Positions 10,035-20,353 are shown, numbered from the stretch's first letter. The stretch is 64,000 bases of DNA from Salvia splendens (GCF_004379255.2 NC_056053.1:19960188-20024187); one strand, 5' to 3'. Program-made: numbers and translations. The notes: generated by a model from the letters alone, not told the origin.

Positions 10035-10482
10035 TTGCAATGGCATGGTCAGCAACCTATTAATCCAACTATGAAGCTCCATCCTCCCGCCGGAAGCTTC
10101 ATGGGCGGCGGGTGGGCCCCGAATTCAACCAACGAATATAGCTTGGGTTATAATTCCGGCCAAAATATGGGTGGTATGTACCAGTTCAGGTACGAGGAGC
10201 TTGCCGCAGCCACCAACGGATTCTCTCAGACCAACCTGTTGGGGCAAGGCGGCTTCGGCCCCGTGCACAAGGGTGTTTTGCCCGATGGGAGAGATGTTGC
10301 CGTCAAGAGCCTCAAGAGCGGAAGCGGCCAGGGCGAGCGAGAGTTCCAGGCTGAGGTTGAGATCATCAGCCGCGTCCACCACCGCCATCTTGTCCCCCTT
10401 GTTGGATACTCCATCGCTAGTGGGAACAAACTCCTCGTCTACGAGTTTGTTCCTAATAAGACGCTTGAGTTCCATCTCCATG
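10035..10482 (+). CDS. PERK juxtamembrane region and kinase N-lobe exon
   Basis: This open frame carries QQWHG-type juxtamembrane residues (here QWHGQQP), then [16 protein letters not shown], the glycine loop [11 protein letters not shown], the ATP-binding lysine in VAVKSLKSG, and the [18 protein letters not shown] region. The donor is GGTTG after CTCCATG (exon ends 10482). The phase matches the next exon, which starts at 10559 with the GKGKPVLDW codons. It is in a different frame from the membrane exon immediately before it, with no space for an intron. Confidence 0.85.
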
Positions 10483-10632
10483 GTTGTTACATCCTCCAAT
10501 TTTGTCTCATACTTATCTTCCCTATCAAACTGCCCCTTCCCTGATTGTTGACTTGCAGGGAAAGGCAAACCTGTGCTTGATTGGGCGACGAGGCTTCGTA
10601 TTGCAGTTGGCATGGCCAAGGGACTTGCACAC

Positions 10633-11308
10633 TGATGGAGTACGTACTAAACAAGGTACTAAACAAGCCCAACAGCAGTAAAGCCCATCAGCCTAAAGCC
10701 CAAGAAAGAGTATCAGTTCGGCATGACTAAAGAGTATCAGAGTTCAGTTCGGCACAACCAAAGAGTTCGGCCCCAGCCTACAGCTCGGTAAAAGCCAACC
10801 AATCAAACTCTGCTCTCAGGTCGGCATCAAGCTCTACTCTCAGATCGGCAAAAGCTGCTCGGCCATAATTCAGCAGTTCGGTCTCAGTATTTGACCGAAC
10901 TAGGAGATAGTGGACTCATGCAGGATTTCCACCTCCACTACACCCACGATCTATTTAGTGGTGTCAAGCAGTCATTAACTCATGCAGGATAGTGGACCCA
11001 TGCAAGATCGCCACGATCTCCACGACATCCACTACCTAGTAAATAGCTGCATGCCACGATCTTGGTCCTTTGTATAAATAGAACCTAGATCTGATAGATA
11101 GGGTTACATTCTCTCGATCTCTAGAGATAAAATACAAAATAGCAAGTCTGTATTGTAAGCTGTAGAAAACAGATCAAGCAATACAACTCTGCCTTCTTTT
11201 CTTCCCGTGGACGTAGATTTACCTCAGTAAATCGAACCACGTAAATTCTCTGTGTCGTGATCTGTATTTTCCTACATTCACTAACATCAAATTTTCGCGG
11301 AACCATCA
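10633..11308 (+). repeat. 5' LTR of the Tat element
   Basis: 676 bp, TG...CA bounded, with TATAAATA at 11073-11080 as the likely promoter. Identical by eye to the 3' LTR apart from one 5-bp indel at the CACAA(CACAA)CC run. Confidence 0.95.
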
Positions 11309-11328
11309 CTGGCGCCGTCTGTGGGAAA
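11309..11328 (+). promoter_or_regulatory. Primer-binding site of the Tat element
   Basis: CTGGCGCCGTCTGTGGG starts directly after the 5' LTR, the position and form typical of plant Ty3/gypsy primer-binding sites. The priming tRNA species was not determined. Confidence 0.7.
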
Positions 11329-11385
11329 CAGAGAACCAAATTTGTGATAAAGCGAATTTTTGACCCTTTTTCCACCCCAAAAAAA

Positions 11386-13467
11386 ATGCATACCAGATCA
11401 CATAACACCCATAATACCGTTCGTGATAACCGTGAGGAAGCTAGTCCAGCTCGCAGGTCTGAAAAACGGCCTCGGGAGACATCTACCTCCGGTTCTCACG
11501 AAGAAGGAACAAGCCACTCCAGGAGTCATCGCACCGAGTCTTCCCAGCAGCCCGATTTAAATGAAGCTGTCAAGCTGTTCTTGGCCGAGAAGCAGGAGGA
11601 GTTCTTAACCTTCCTGCAGAAGAGCCAACAGCCGGAGAAGACAACGACGGATTCTCCCTCCTCATCTAGGCATGAAAGTCACTACCGCAGTAGTGACGTG
11701 TCTTCCAGGAGAAAGAATCCTCAACCCCGACATGTTCCTGTTCCTCCTCGGTACCGGAACCACAGGAGAACTCCATCTCCTCCGTACCGAAGAGATGTCG
11801 GGTTCGCCATGTACGGAGCATTAAAGACTCCGTTCTCGGACGATATCACCCGAACTCCTTTGCCGCGGAACTACCGAACTCCGTCGATAACCTATGACGG
11901 ACTCGTGGATCCTCATGATTTCTTGGGACGCTATCAATATAACATGGCGAACCAGGGTCTCAACGAGGTCCACATGTGCAAGCTGTTCCCCGAACTGCTC
12001 ATCGGGAACGCCAGAAGGTGGTTCGACAGCCTTCCTCAAGGCAGCATTAGATCCTACCGAGATCTAATGGATGCTTTCCACAGGAGGTTCTTTCAGAAAG
12101 CGGAAGCCCGGATCACTTCGGCTCAGCTGCTTTCTATTCGTCAAGGTCGCGACGAAAAAATCAGCGACTTTATGACAAGATTCCACAAGGAATGCCTGCA
12201 AGTAGACGATCTCAACGATCTGCTTGTCATCTCGGCATTCCAAAATGGAATCCTGCCTGGAGCTCTCTACAGGAAGCTCGTTGAGTGCGGTCCGCAGACA
12301 GCTCAGGAAATGTGGGACATTGTGGACCAGTACTCCCGGGCCGATGAGGCAGACCGTCGCAAACGGTCGTTAGACAGCTCATCGTCCCGAGGAGACAGAA
12401 GGAAGCCCGATCATAGCGATCAGGGGCATCCTCGCCGGACTCCATTTGAAAGAATTCAAAGGGCTCCGGTGCGAGACAGATTGGGACCCCGTCTCAACCC
12501 TGAGAAGCCGTCTGCTCAGTTCGTACCGCTGAACAAGTCAAGAGCGGAAATTTTCGAACTACATTCCGATATGTTCGAAAGACCAAAGCGGATGACGAAA
12601 TCAGCCGTGCGGCGACCTCAGGATCAATATTGCTCCTTCCATCAAGCCCACGGACACGATACCGAGGAGTGCCGAGATTTGGCTGCAGGTATTGATGTTC
12701 TTGTGAAAACAGGAACGTTAAAAAAATACCAAAGCAAGCAGCCGAAAAAGAACAAAAGGCAGAGAGGTGCGAACTGCAATCCTCAGGATCCGAAAAGGCA
12801 TGAGGATCCCGAAGACGACGACGAGCCGCAATATGATGGAGTAATCCAGACTATTGATGCTCTCCCTGCCGGGAAGACTAAGTCGTCCCTAAAAGCAGAA
12901 CGCAGAGGTTCCAATCAAGAGGAGCCAACACATAAAAGGCTGAAGAAAGACGAAGTGATTACATTTTCAGATGCCGATCCCGTCCCAGCCATCTCTCCTC
13001 ACCAAGACGCTATTGTCATTCAAGCCGGAGTGGCAAACAAACTGATCCACAGAGTATTTGTGGATACAGGAGCATCAGTCAGCATTCTTTTTAAAGAATG
13101 TTTCGATAAAATGGAAGTGGATCCAGCTCGGCTTAGTCCGGCTCCACTTCCTCTGAAAAGTTTTGCCCAGGAGGACACCCGCCCTGAAGGCATTATCAGC
13201 CTTCCGATCACGGTGGGAAAAGCGCCTACAAGCTCCAATACGATGATCGAGTTCTTTGTGGTGAAAGCTCGGTCCCCGTACAACATCATCCTGGGGAGAG
13301 ACTGGCTCAACACAGTTCGGGCCGTTTGCTCTACTTATCACCTCACCATCAAGATCCCTACTAAAGGAGGGATAGCGGTCATCCGAGGTGACCAAAAGAG
13401 AGCAAAGGAATGTCTACAAATTGCGCTTAGAAGTGCCGAGCAGTCAGATCGGCACCATCAAGCATAG
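11386..13467 (+). CDS. gag: Gag-protease polyprotein of the Tat element
   Basis: 693 codons from ATG 11386 to TAG 13465-13467. The start was chosen as the first ATG after the leader whose product runs straight into the basic N-terminal region (MHTRSHN...). Central gag signature: ARRWFDSLPQGSI...F...FFQ...L..IRQG..E (around 12010-12180), the retrotransposon gag domain forming the particle. A Cys/His cluster CSFHQAHGHDTEEC lies at about 12631-12672. The aspartic protease carries VFVDTGASVSILF at about 13057-13092. The frame continues unchanged into pol beyond the single TAG, so gag-pol is one frame broken by one stop codon. Confidence 0.92.
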   Translation: MHTRSHNTHNTVRDNREEASPARRSEKRPRETSTSGSHEEGTSHSRSHRTESSQQPDLNEAVKLFLAEKQEEFLTFLQKSQQPEKTTTDSPSSSRHESHYRSSDVSSRRKNPQPRHVPVPPRYRNHRRTPSPPYRRDVGFAMYGALKTPFSDDITRTPLPRNYRTPSITYDGLVDPHDFLGRYQYNMANQGLNEVHMCKLFPELLIGNARRWFDSLPQGSIRSYRDLMDAFHRRFFQKAEARITSAQLLSIRQGRDEKISDFMTRFHKECLQVDDLNDLLVISAFQNGILPGALYRKLVECGPQTAQEMWDIVDQYSRADEADRRKRSLDSSSSRGDRRKPDHSDQGHPRRTPFERIQRAPVRDRLGPRLNPEKPSAQFVPLNKSRAEIFELHSDMFERPKRMTKSAVRRPQDQYCSFHQAHGHDTEECRDLAAGIDVLVKTGTLKKYQSKQPKKNKRQRGANCNPQDPKRHEDPEDDDEPQYDGVIQTIDALPAGKTKSSLKAERRGSNQEEPTHKRLKKDEVITFSDADPVPAISPHQDAIVIQAGVANKLIHRVFVDTGASVSILFKECFDKMEVDPARLSPAPLPLKSFAQEDTRPEGIISLPITVGKAPTSSNTMIEFFVVKARSPYNIILGRDWLNTVRAVCSTYHLTIKIPTKGGIAVIRGDQKRAKECLQIALRSAEQSDRHHQA

Positions 13468-13473
13468 CAATCA
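13465..13473 (+). promoter_or_regulatory. Candidate stop-codon readthrough site between gag and pol
   Basis: TAG CAA TCA lies in frame between gag and pol. The DNA fits the tobamovirus-type consensus UAG-CAR-YYA at all six downstream positions. Readthrough would give a Gag-Pol fusion at a low ratio to Gag, as retroelements need. Reinitiation at ATG 13495 is the alternative. Confidence 0.5.
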
Positions 13474-16400
13474 CAGCAGCCGGAGTCAGAGGCGATGACC
13501 GAAGTCATACCGGAGCCGAACTCGATGACAGTTCAGCTGTACGAAGACGATCCATCCAGAACGGTTAAGATCGGCTTCGCGGGAACGCCTCTACTTCGGG
13601 AAAAAACCATCCAGCTCCTCAAGGAGTATAAAGACGTCTTTGCATGGTCTCCGTTGGACATGACCGGAGTGCCCCCCGAGGTAATCACTCATCGGTTAAA
13701 TATTGATCCTTCGGTCCGGCCGATAAAACAGAAGCAAAGACTCTTTGCGGCAGAACGAAGTCAAGTCATCCATGACGAAGTCCGTCAATTATTGAAGGCG
13801 GATGTGTTATTCGAAGTGAAGTATCCTTCGTGGGTGGCCAATCCTGTCATGATCAAGAAAAAGGAAGGAGGATGGCGGATGTGCATAGATTTCACCGATC
13901 TAAATAAGCATTGTCCCAAAGATTGCTATCCCCTTCCGAATATAGATAAAAAAAGTAGAAGCTTTGATCGGCTTCGAAATTTTCTGTTTTCTTGATTTAT
14001 ACAAAGGATATCACCAAGTGTTGATGGATGAGAGTGACGCTCCGAAAACAGCTTTCATTACCGATTTCGGCATTTTCGCTTATAAAAAGATGCCATTCGG
14101 TTTAAAGAATGCCGGAGCCACTTATCAAAGGATGGTAGACAAGCTTTTTCGGCACCTGATTGGAAAGGAGGTCGAAGTGTATGTTGACGATATAGTCGTC
14201 AAAAGCAAAAGCACTTCGGAGTACGAGCACAACCTTAAGTCCACTCTCAACGTGCTCAAGAAAGCCAACCTCAAACTTAATCCCCAAAAGTGTACCTTTT
14301 TGGTAGATTCGGGAAAGTTTCTGGGTTGTTGGGTTTCAAAGGACGGACTCAAGGCAAACCCCTCAAAAGTTCAAGTCGTTCAGAACATGGCAATGCCGAA
14401 GTCCATACATGACGTGCAAAGGCTAACCGGATGTCTAGCCGCACTGAATCGATTCCTTTCCCAAGCAGCCGAAAAGCAACTGCCGTTCTTCAAGGTGTTG
14501 AAAAAGGCACCAAAGTTCGAGTGGGGAGCCGAGCAGAAAAAGGCCTTTGACGAGCTCAAAAGTTATCTAGCCGAGCTTCCTATTCTCTCTGCTCCAACCG
14601 AAGCCGAAGTAATATTCTTATACTTAGCGGCATCCGATCAAACCATTAGCGCGGTGCTTGTACGAGAAGAAGGCCTAAAGCAGTTTCCCATCTACTTTAC
14701 AAGCCGAGCATTAAGAGGTCCAGAAACAAGGTATCAACCTCTGGAAAAAATTGCTCTGGCATTAGTAAATGCAGCAAGGAGACTGCGGCCATACTTCTAT
14801 GCTCACAAGGTATGCGTCTTAACCGATCTGCCTCTTCGGCAAGTTTTGACCAAGCCAGAAGCATCAGGCAGAATCGCCAAATGGGCCATAGAGCTGGGAG
14901 AACACTCAATCGAGTACCTACCTCGAAAAGCCATCAAGGGACAAGCCTTGGCAGATTTTCTTGCAGAGGCCAAGTTCGATCAAGCAATCCCTGTCATTGC
15001 CGAACAGAAAAATTCTGCCAATGCCGAACTAGCACAGCCCTTGGAATCCGAAGTAGAGCCGCCAGACTGCTGGAGCGGATTCGTAGATGGAGCTTCAAAC
15101 AAGATGGGAAGTGGAGCTGGTATTTTACTCGTCGCTCCCGACGGACACGAGGTAACCTACTCACTTCGGTTCCTATTCCCCACTACTAATAATGAAGCCG
15201 AGTACGAAGCCCTCCTTGCCGGACTCCAGTTAGCGCAAAGTCTGCTCGTCAAATCTCTCAAAGTCCATTGTGATTCACAAGTCATAGTAAATCACATGTT
15301 GGGTACAAGTGAAGCCCGTGACGAGAGAATGAAGAAGTATTTGGACAAAGCGCAAAGCATCAGCCGAAGTTTCTCCTATTTTCGGATAATCCGCGTTCCC
15401 AGGGCGGAAAATAGCCGAGCAGATACTTTAAGTAAGTTGGCCTCAGATCCGAGCTCAAAGGCGGAAGAATTAATGCATCGAAGCATTGATGAAGCCGAGG
15501 TACATTCAGTGTCCAGCTCGCCGAACTGGATGACGCCAATCTTGCAGTATCTGGATCAAGGACAATTGCCCGAGGATAAGAGAGAAGCTCGGAAGATCAC
15601 GTGCCGAGCACTCCGGTACGAACTTCATGAAGGAGTCCTCTTTAGAAAGTCTTACCTCCAGCCGTTATTGCGGTGCGTAGGACCAGAAGAGACGGACTAC
15701 ATCCTCAGAGAAGTTCATGAAGGATCGTGCGGCAGCCACATCGGAGCTAGAGCTTTAGCTAAAAAAGTTCTAAGATGGGGATATTACTGGCCAACCTTGG
15801 TACAAGAAGCAGTGCAGCTCGTCAAGACATGCCCGAAGTGCCAAATCCATGCAAATATCCCAAGGATGCCGCAGACCGATCTATCCACTATGCAAAGCCC
15901 TTGGCCTTTCATGCAATGGGGCATAGACATAGTGGGACCACTTCCTCAAGCTCCTCGGCAAATGAAATTCCTAATCGTTGCCGTGGACTACTTCACGAAG
16001 TGGGTGGAAGCTGAACCATTAGCTGCGATAACGAGCTCAAAGGCATTGGACTTCGTCTGGAAGAACATAGTGTGCCGATTTGGCATACCCCACATCCTCA
16101 TCTCGGATAACGGGACTCAGTTCACCGACAAGACGTTCAAGAATTGGTGCCAAGAGCTGAATATTCAACAGCGGTTCACTTCAGTCTCTCATCCACAAGC
16201 AAACGGACAAACGGAGGTAACAAATCGTATCCTGGTGAAAGGGTTAAAAGCTCGGTTAGAACAAGCCAAAGGACAATGGGTAGAAAATCTCCCTCAAGTC
16301 CTATGGTCCTACCGAACTACACCCACAACCTCCAACGGTGAAACTCCGTACAGTCTGGTGTACGGCACTGAAGCCGTAATTCCGGTGGAGATCGGCGTAC

Positions 16401-16759
16401 CCAGTCCCCGAACTCTAAATTTCTCCTCAGAAATGAATGACGACGGACTGAGAGCCGAGCTAGATCTTGCCGAAGAAAGAAGAGAATTGGCATGCATAAA
16501 AGCAGCCAAGTACAAGGAGCAAGTAGCCCGGTATTACAACCAAAGGGTGAAGAAGCTGCTATTTCAAGTGGGAGATCTCGTCTTGAGAAACAACGAAGTA
16601 AGCCGAGCAGAAAAGCTGGGCAAGCTCGAACCCACATGGGAAGGTCCGTATCGGGTGTCAGAAGTCCTCGGCAAAGGGTCTTACAAATTGGCTCACATGT
16701 CAGGAGAACAGGTACCCCGAACATGGCACATTTCCAACCTCAAAAAGTTCCATTTGTAA
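13468..16759 (+). pseudogene. pol: Pol of the Tat element: RT, two RNase H domains, integrase; one frameshift
   Basis: Same frame as gag until about 13960, where a run of seven A after the PLPNID codons shifts the frame. The rest of RT resumes one base over (13964 ORF). Landmarks: RT entry MCIDFTDLNKHCPKDCYPLPNID, LDLYKGYHQ, MPFGLKNAGATYQ, catalytic YVDDIV (14180-14197); first RNase H region to about 14970; second RNase H from FVDGASNKMGSGAG (about 15077) through NNEAEYEALLAGL; integrase zinc region H-H-C-C (HEGSCGSH...CPKCQIH), then catalytic WGIDIVGPL, LISDNGTQF and ANGQTEVTN; ends at 16759. Apart from the single extra A everything looks intact. It may be a genuine inactivating indel or a homopolymer sequencing error. 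Confidence 0.9.
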
Positions 16760-16942
16760 GAGACAGTCCGGTCAGTCAGTCTCGAGTCCTGTTCAGTCAA
16801 TGTGCTTTATTTGGTTTACTTGGTCTTTATTTGTCTCTGTGCGTTTTTGTGTGTTTTGTCTGTCTCTGTGCGTGTCGTCTCTTACAAATGGTACTGAGGT
16901 ATCTTGTTCTTCGAAGGCTGATCCCCTTCTTAGAACATATAC

Positions 16943-17212
16943 AAGCCAACGATTGTGAGTCAAAGCTTCTACAGAAGATACAAGACCACAATTCAGCTTA
17001 AACAAGCAGTTCGTCTGAAACGAGCTGCAACAAGCCAACGATTGTGAGTCAAAGCTTCTACAGAAGATACAAGACCACAATTCAGCTTAAACAAGCAGTT
17101 CGTCTGAAACGAGCTGCAATAAGCCAACGATTGTGAAGTCCAAGCTTCTAAAGAGGATACCAGACCACAATTCGGCTTAAAAATCAAGCACTTCGTCTGA
17201 AACGAACTGCAA
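16943..17212 (+). repeat. 89-bp tandem repeat, three copies
   Basis: Copies start at AAGCCAACGATTGTGA at 16943, 17032 and 17121. The first two are nearly identical. The third has several substitutions and a few extra bases. Confidence 0.93.
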
Positions 17213-17556
17213 CGAAAGTCCGATTCTCGCGATAAAACTTGCCTGAATTAGGACAAGGGAAAGTCCGATCCACGCGATAAAACTCGCCGAATTAGGACAA
17301 GGGAAAGTCCGATCCCCAAATTAGGACAACGGAAAGTCCGATCCGAGCGATAAAACTCGCCAAATTAGGACACAAGCTTAGTCCGGTCAAAGATGTTTAT
17401 TTCATCAGACCAAAGACGAGTCCGGTCAAAGATGTTTATTTCATCAGACCAAAGACGAGTCCGGTCAAAAAAGAGTTCACTTCATAAGACCAAGGACAAA
17501 CATCGACTTACCCCGTACCTTTATCCAGAATGCCGAAGTAATTCACTTCGCTTTCC

Positions 17557-17567
17557 GGGGGGGGTAG
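17557..17567 (+). promoter_or_regulatory. Polypurine tract of the Tat element
   Basis: Eight G residues plus TAG directly before the TGATGG start of the 3' LTR, the expected plus-strand primer site. Confidence 0.75.
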
Positions 17568-18248
17568 TGATGGAGTACGTACTAAACAAGGTACTAAACA
17601 AGCCCAACAGCAGTAAAGCCCATCAGCCTAAAGCCCAAGAAAGAGTATCAGTTCGGCATGACTAAAGAGTATCAGAGTTCAGTTCGGCACAACACAACCA
17701 AAGAGTTCGGCCCCAGCCTACAGCTCGGTAAAAGCCAACCAATCAAACTCTGCTCTCAGGTCGGCATCAAGCTCTACTCTCAGATCGGCAAAAGCTGCTC
17801 GGCCATAATTCAGCAGTTCGGTCTCAGTATTTGACCGAACTAGGAGATAGTGGACTCATGCAGGATTTCCACCTCCACTACACCCACGATCTATTTAGTG
17901 GTGTCAAGCAGTCATTAACTCATGCAGGATAGTGGACCCATGCAAGATCGCCACGATCTCCACGACATCCACTACCTAGTAAATAGCTGCATGCCACGAT
18001 CTTGGTCCTTTGTATAAATAGAACCTAGATCTGATAGATAGGGTTACATTCTCTCGATCTCTAGAGATAAAATACAAAATAGCAAGTCTGTATTGTAAGC
18101 TGTAGAAAACAGATCAAGCAATACAACTCTGCCTTCTTTTCTTCCCGTGGACGTAGATTTACCTCAGTAAATCGAACCACGTAAATTCTCTGTGTCGTGA
18201 TCTGTATTTTCCTACATTCACTAACATCAAATTTTCGCGGAACCATCA
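17568..18248 (+). repeat. 3' LTR of the Tat element
   Basis: 681 bp. Same as the 5' LTR plus 5 extra bases (CACAA). Followed at once by the CACAC target duplicate and the rest of the PERK exon. Confidence 0.95.
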
Positions 18249-18878
18249 CACACCTACATGAAGATTGTGTGATTCTTCTTCTTCTTCTTCTTTCATTTTT
18301 CTATCTGTTCTCAATCCATCTCTACTCATATTTATTGATCATGTAATTTTGCTTATTGTGAATTTAGGTTCACCACGAATTATCCACCGTGATATCAAAG
18401 CCGCAAACATTCTTATTGACAACAACTATGAAGCAATGGTACCTCAATTACTTGCTATGTCTTATTCATCAATGGAATTTAGATATATTAATATTACTAC
18501 ATGTTATGACTTTTGCAGGTGGCTGATTTCGGATTGGCTAAACTCACTACTGATAACAATACTCATGTCTCCACACGCGTAAGGGGAACTTTTGGGTGAG
18601 CAGTGAGCCATCTGAAGTATACATATCATTAATATCAGTTGACATCATGTTACGTAACATATATCAGTTCTTGATTCAGTATGAGTATGCTGATTCATTA
18701 ATATAAGTAGGGATATGTGCCATTGAAAGTTAGCAACAGAAATATCTTATGATGATAAGTGATATTAATGAATCAGCAGCTAGCTGACATGATTCTCAGT
18801 TCTCAATCGATCACAACTTTCTCGATACATAACGAAGTCGATGTGGTACATATTGATGGATAATTTGAATGAATGTAG

Positions 18879-19380
18879 GTACCTAGCACCGGAATATGCA
18901 TCGAGCAGGAAACTATCGGAGAAATCAGACGTGTTCTCATTCGGGGTGATGCTGCTGGAACTCATCACCGGGCGGAAGCCAATCGACCTCTCAAACAACA
19001 TGATGGAAGACAGCCTAGTAGACTGGGCGAGGCCTCTTTTAACAAAGGCAATGGAAGATGGCAACTTCGAAGATCTGGTGGATCCACGGCTTGAGGGTAA
19101 ATTCCTCCACACCGAGCTAGCTTGTATGGCTAGCTGTGCTGCTGCAAGCATACGACACTCAGCGAGAAAACGGCCTAAAATGAGCCAGATAGTGCGGGCG
19201 CTTGATGGGGACTCCTCGTTGGAGGACTTGAACGAGGGGGTGAAGCCGGGGCAGAGCAACGGGGGGACTGAGGTGTACGACTCGCGCGCCTACAATGCCG
19301 ACATGTTAAAGTTCAAGAAGATGGTCATGGCGTCTGGAGAATTCACCGCTACTGACTCCCCCGATGTTGATAGCCATTGA
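18879..19380 (+). CDS. PERK kinase C-lobe and tail, last exon
   Basis: Opens after acceptor AATGTAG, completes the [11 protein letters not shown] activation-loop codons, and continues with [21 protein letters not shown], the WARPLL helix region, [12 protein letters not shown], and a short acidic or Ser-rich C-terminal tail (TDSPDVDSH) to TGA 19378-19380. The sequence is open and well conserved, so decay after loss of function has been slight. Confidence 0.88.
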
Positions 19381-19810
19381 TGTCTAAATCATCATCTTAT
19401 ACCTCCACTCACATGTATCATACATGTATATGTACTTCATGTCGGATTACCAAACCACATATATATATTAAGCCGTTCGACCTAAATTCCACTTGAAATT
19501 TCAAATTTACTCTTTTTAGTATTGTAGACATTTTTTTTCAGCACAGAGATTAAAAAAAAATGTGTAATGTATTAAATAAAAAGATAATAAAGTATAAAAG
19601 AGAGAAAAATAGAGAGAAGAAAGTAAGAGAGAGAAAAGTAAGTCAGAAAAATGTGCGACTTTTTCTAAAAAGGGAAATGACTCCACTACTATGGAACATA
19701 CCAAAATGGCAAAATCACTCTACTATTATGGGACAGAGGGAGTATCTCTGTCCACCAAAAATAAATTAATTTTACCATTTTTGGTCGGCGACGAAAATTA
19801 GACAAATTCT

Positions 19811-20353
19811 AAATATGAAAAGTATTAAGCAAATACTCCCTACGTCCCACAGTAAGAGTCACTTTGACTTTCCTGCACTCGTTTTATAAAAATGATAATA
19901 AATAGTTAAAGTGGAGAAATGGTAAAGTATTTTCTCTCTTACTTTACCATTTCTCCACTTTAACTATTTATTATCATTTTTATAAAAAAGAGTACAGGAA
20001 AGTCAAAGTGACTCCTAATATGGGATGGGGAGAGTATTTGCTTAATACTTTTCATATTTACCATTTCTCCACTTTAACTATTTATTACTCTCTTCCTCCA
20101 ATAAAAGATGTTCTACTTTCCTTTTTAGTTTGTCTCATTAAATATATTACATTAATTTCCATTTTTGAAAAAAATTCTCTCTCACATTAATATAAATATT
20201 ATATTTTCTCTCTCCCTTAACACATAAAACAAAATCTCCTAAAATCTCGTGCCGTCCCACAAGTGTGACATCTTTTGTGGGACGGAGGGAGTATCATTTT
20301 TATAAAACGAGTGCAGAAAAGTCAAAGTGACTCCTAATGTAGGACGGATGAAG
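19811..20353. repeat. Compound inverted repeat: MITE flanked by a perfect 25-bp inverted copy, plus half a second MITE
   Basis: A palindromic Stowaway-like MITE at 19836-20034 is flanked by 19811-19835 and 20035-20059, which are exact inverse complements over 25 bp (AAATATGAAAAGTATTAAGC and on). The right flank runs directly into a second copy of the MITE's right half, which ends at GGACGGATGAAG 20353 and is itself interrupted by another MITE (20088-20291). Confidence 0.85.
20088..20291. mobile_element. Stowaway-like MITE nested in a half MITE
   Basis: The ends are CTCTCTTCCTCC and GGGACGGAGGGAG inverted, with TA on both sides (20086-20087 and 20292-20293). The flanking halves rejoin into the sequence seen uninterrupted at 19960-19985. 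Confidence 0.8.

Larger units (their letters stand above)
16760..17567 (+). other. Non-coding 3' region of the Tat element with three tandem-repeat families
   Basis: Lies between integrase and the polypurine tract, with no coding sequence. 16943-17212 holds three ~89-bp units, 17213-17365 about four diverged GAAAGTCCGAT...CGATAAAACT units, and 17380-17470 two ~40-bp GTCCGGTCAAAGATG units. Repeat-rich 3' regions are known in Tat/Ogre elements. Confidence 0.75.
10633..18248 (+). mobile_element. Tat-clade Ty3/gypsy retrotransposon inserted in the PERK kinase exon
   Basis: A full-length 7,616-bp element flanked by a perfect 5-bp duplication CACAC (10628-10632, 18249-18253). The LTRs (10633-11308 and 17568-18248) begin TGATGG and end CCATCA. 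By eye they are identical except for an extra CACAA in the 3' copy, so the insertion is recent. Order: LTR, primer-binding site, gag-protease, in-frame TAG, reverse transcriptase, RNase H, a second RNase H, integrase, tandem-repeat region, polypurine tract, LTR. A second RNase H between the first one and integrase is the mark of the Tat lineage (Retand/Ogre relatives). Pol is broken by one extra A. Confidence 0.95.
9425..19380 (+). pseudogene. PERK-type receptor-like kinase gene, interrupted by a Tat retrotransposon
   Basis: PERK proteins are plasma-membrane kinases with a proline-rich wall-facing segment. Pieces: exon 1 (9425 to about 10033) gives the Pro/Ser-rich domain and membrane segment; 10035-10482 the juxtamembrane region and kinase N-lobe (GQGGFG loop, VAVK lysine); 10559-10632 plus 18254-18266 one exon split by the retrotransposon; 18368-18438 (IIHRDIKAAN); 18519-18595 (VADFGLAK, THVSTRV); 18879-19380 the C-lobe (APEYASS) to the stop. 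All introns are GT-AG and the kinase frame is continuous once the insertion and one CACAC copy are removed. Two lesions remain: the 7.6-kb insertion, and a frame break just after the membrane segment where a basic stretch normal in PERKs is absent. An older LTR element sits 120 bp upstream. I infer the locus is no longer functional. Confidence 0.9.

Noticed and set aside
13930..13990. Programmed ribosomal frameshift in the Tat RT domain
   Set aside because: The shift needed is +1 in the middle of a conserved enzyme domain, with no plausible use for the truncated product; a homopolymer indel is simpler.
16943..17470. CRISPR-like regularly spaced repeats
   Set aside because: Directly tandem without unique spacers, within a plant retrotransposon.
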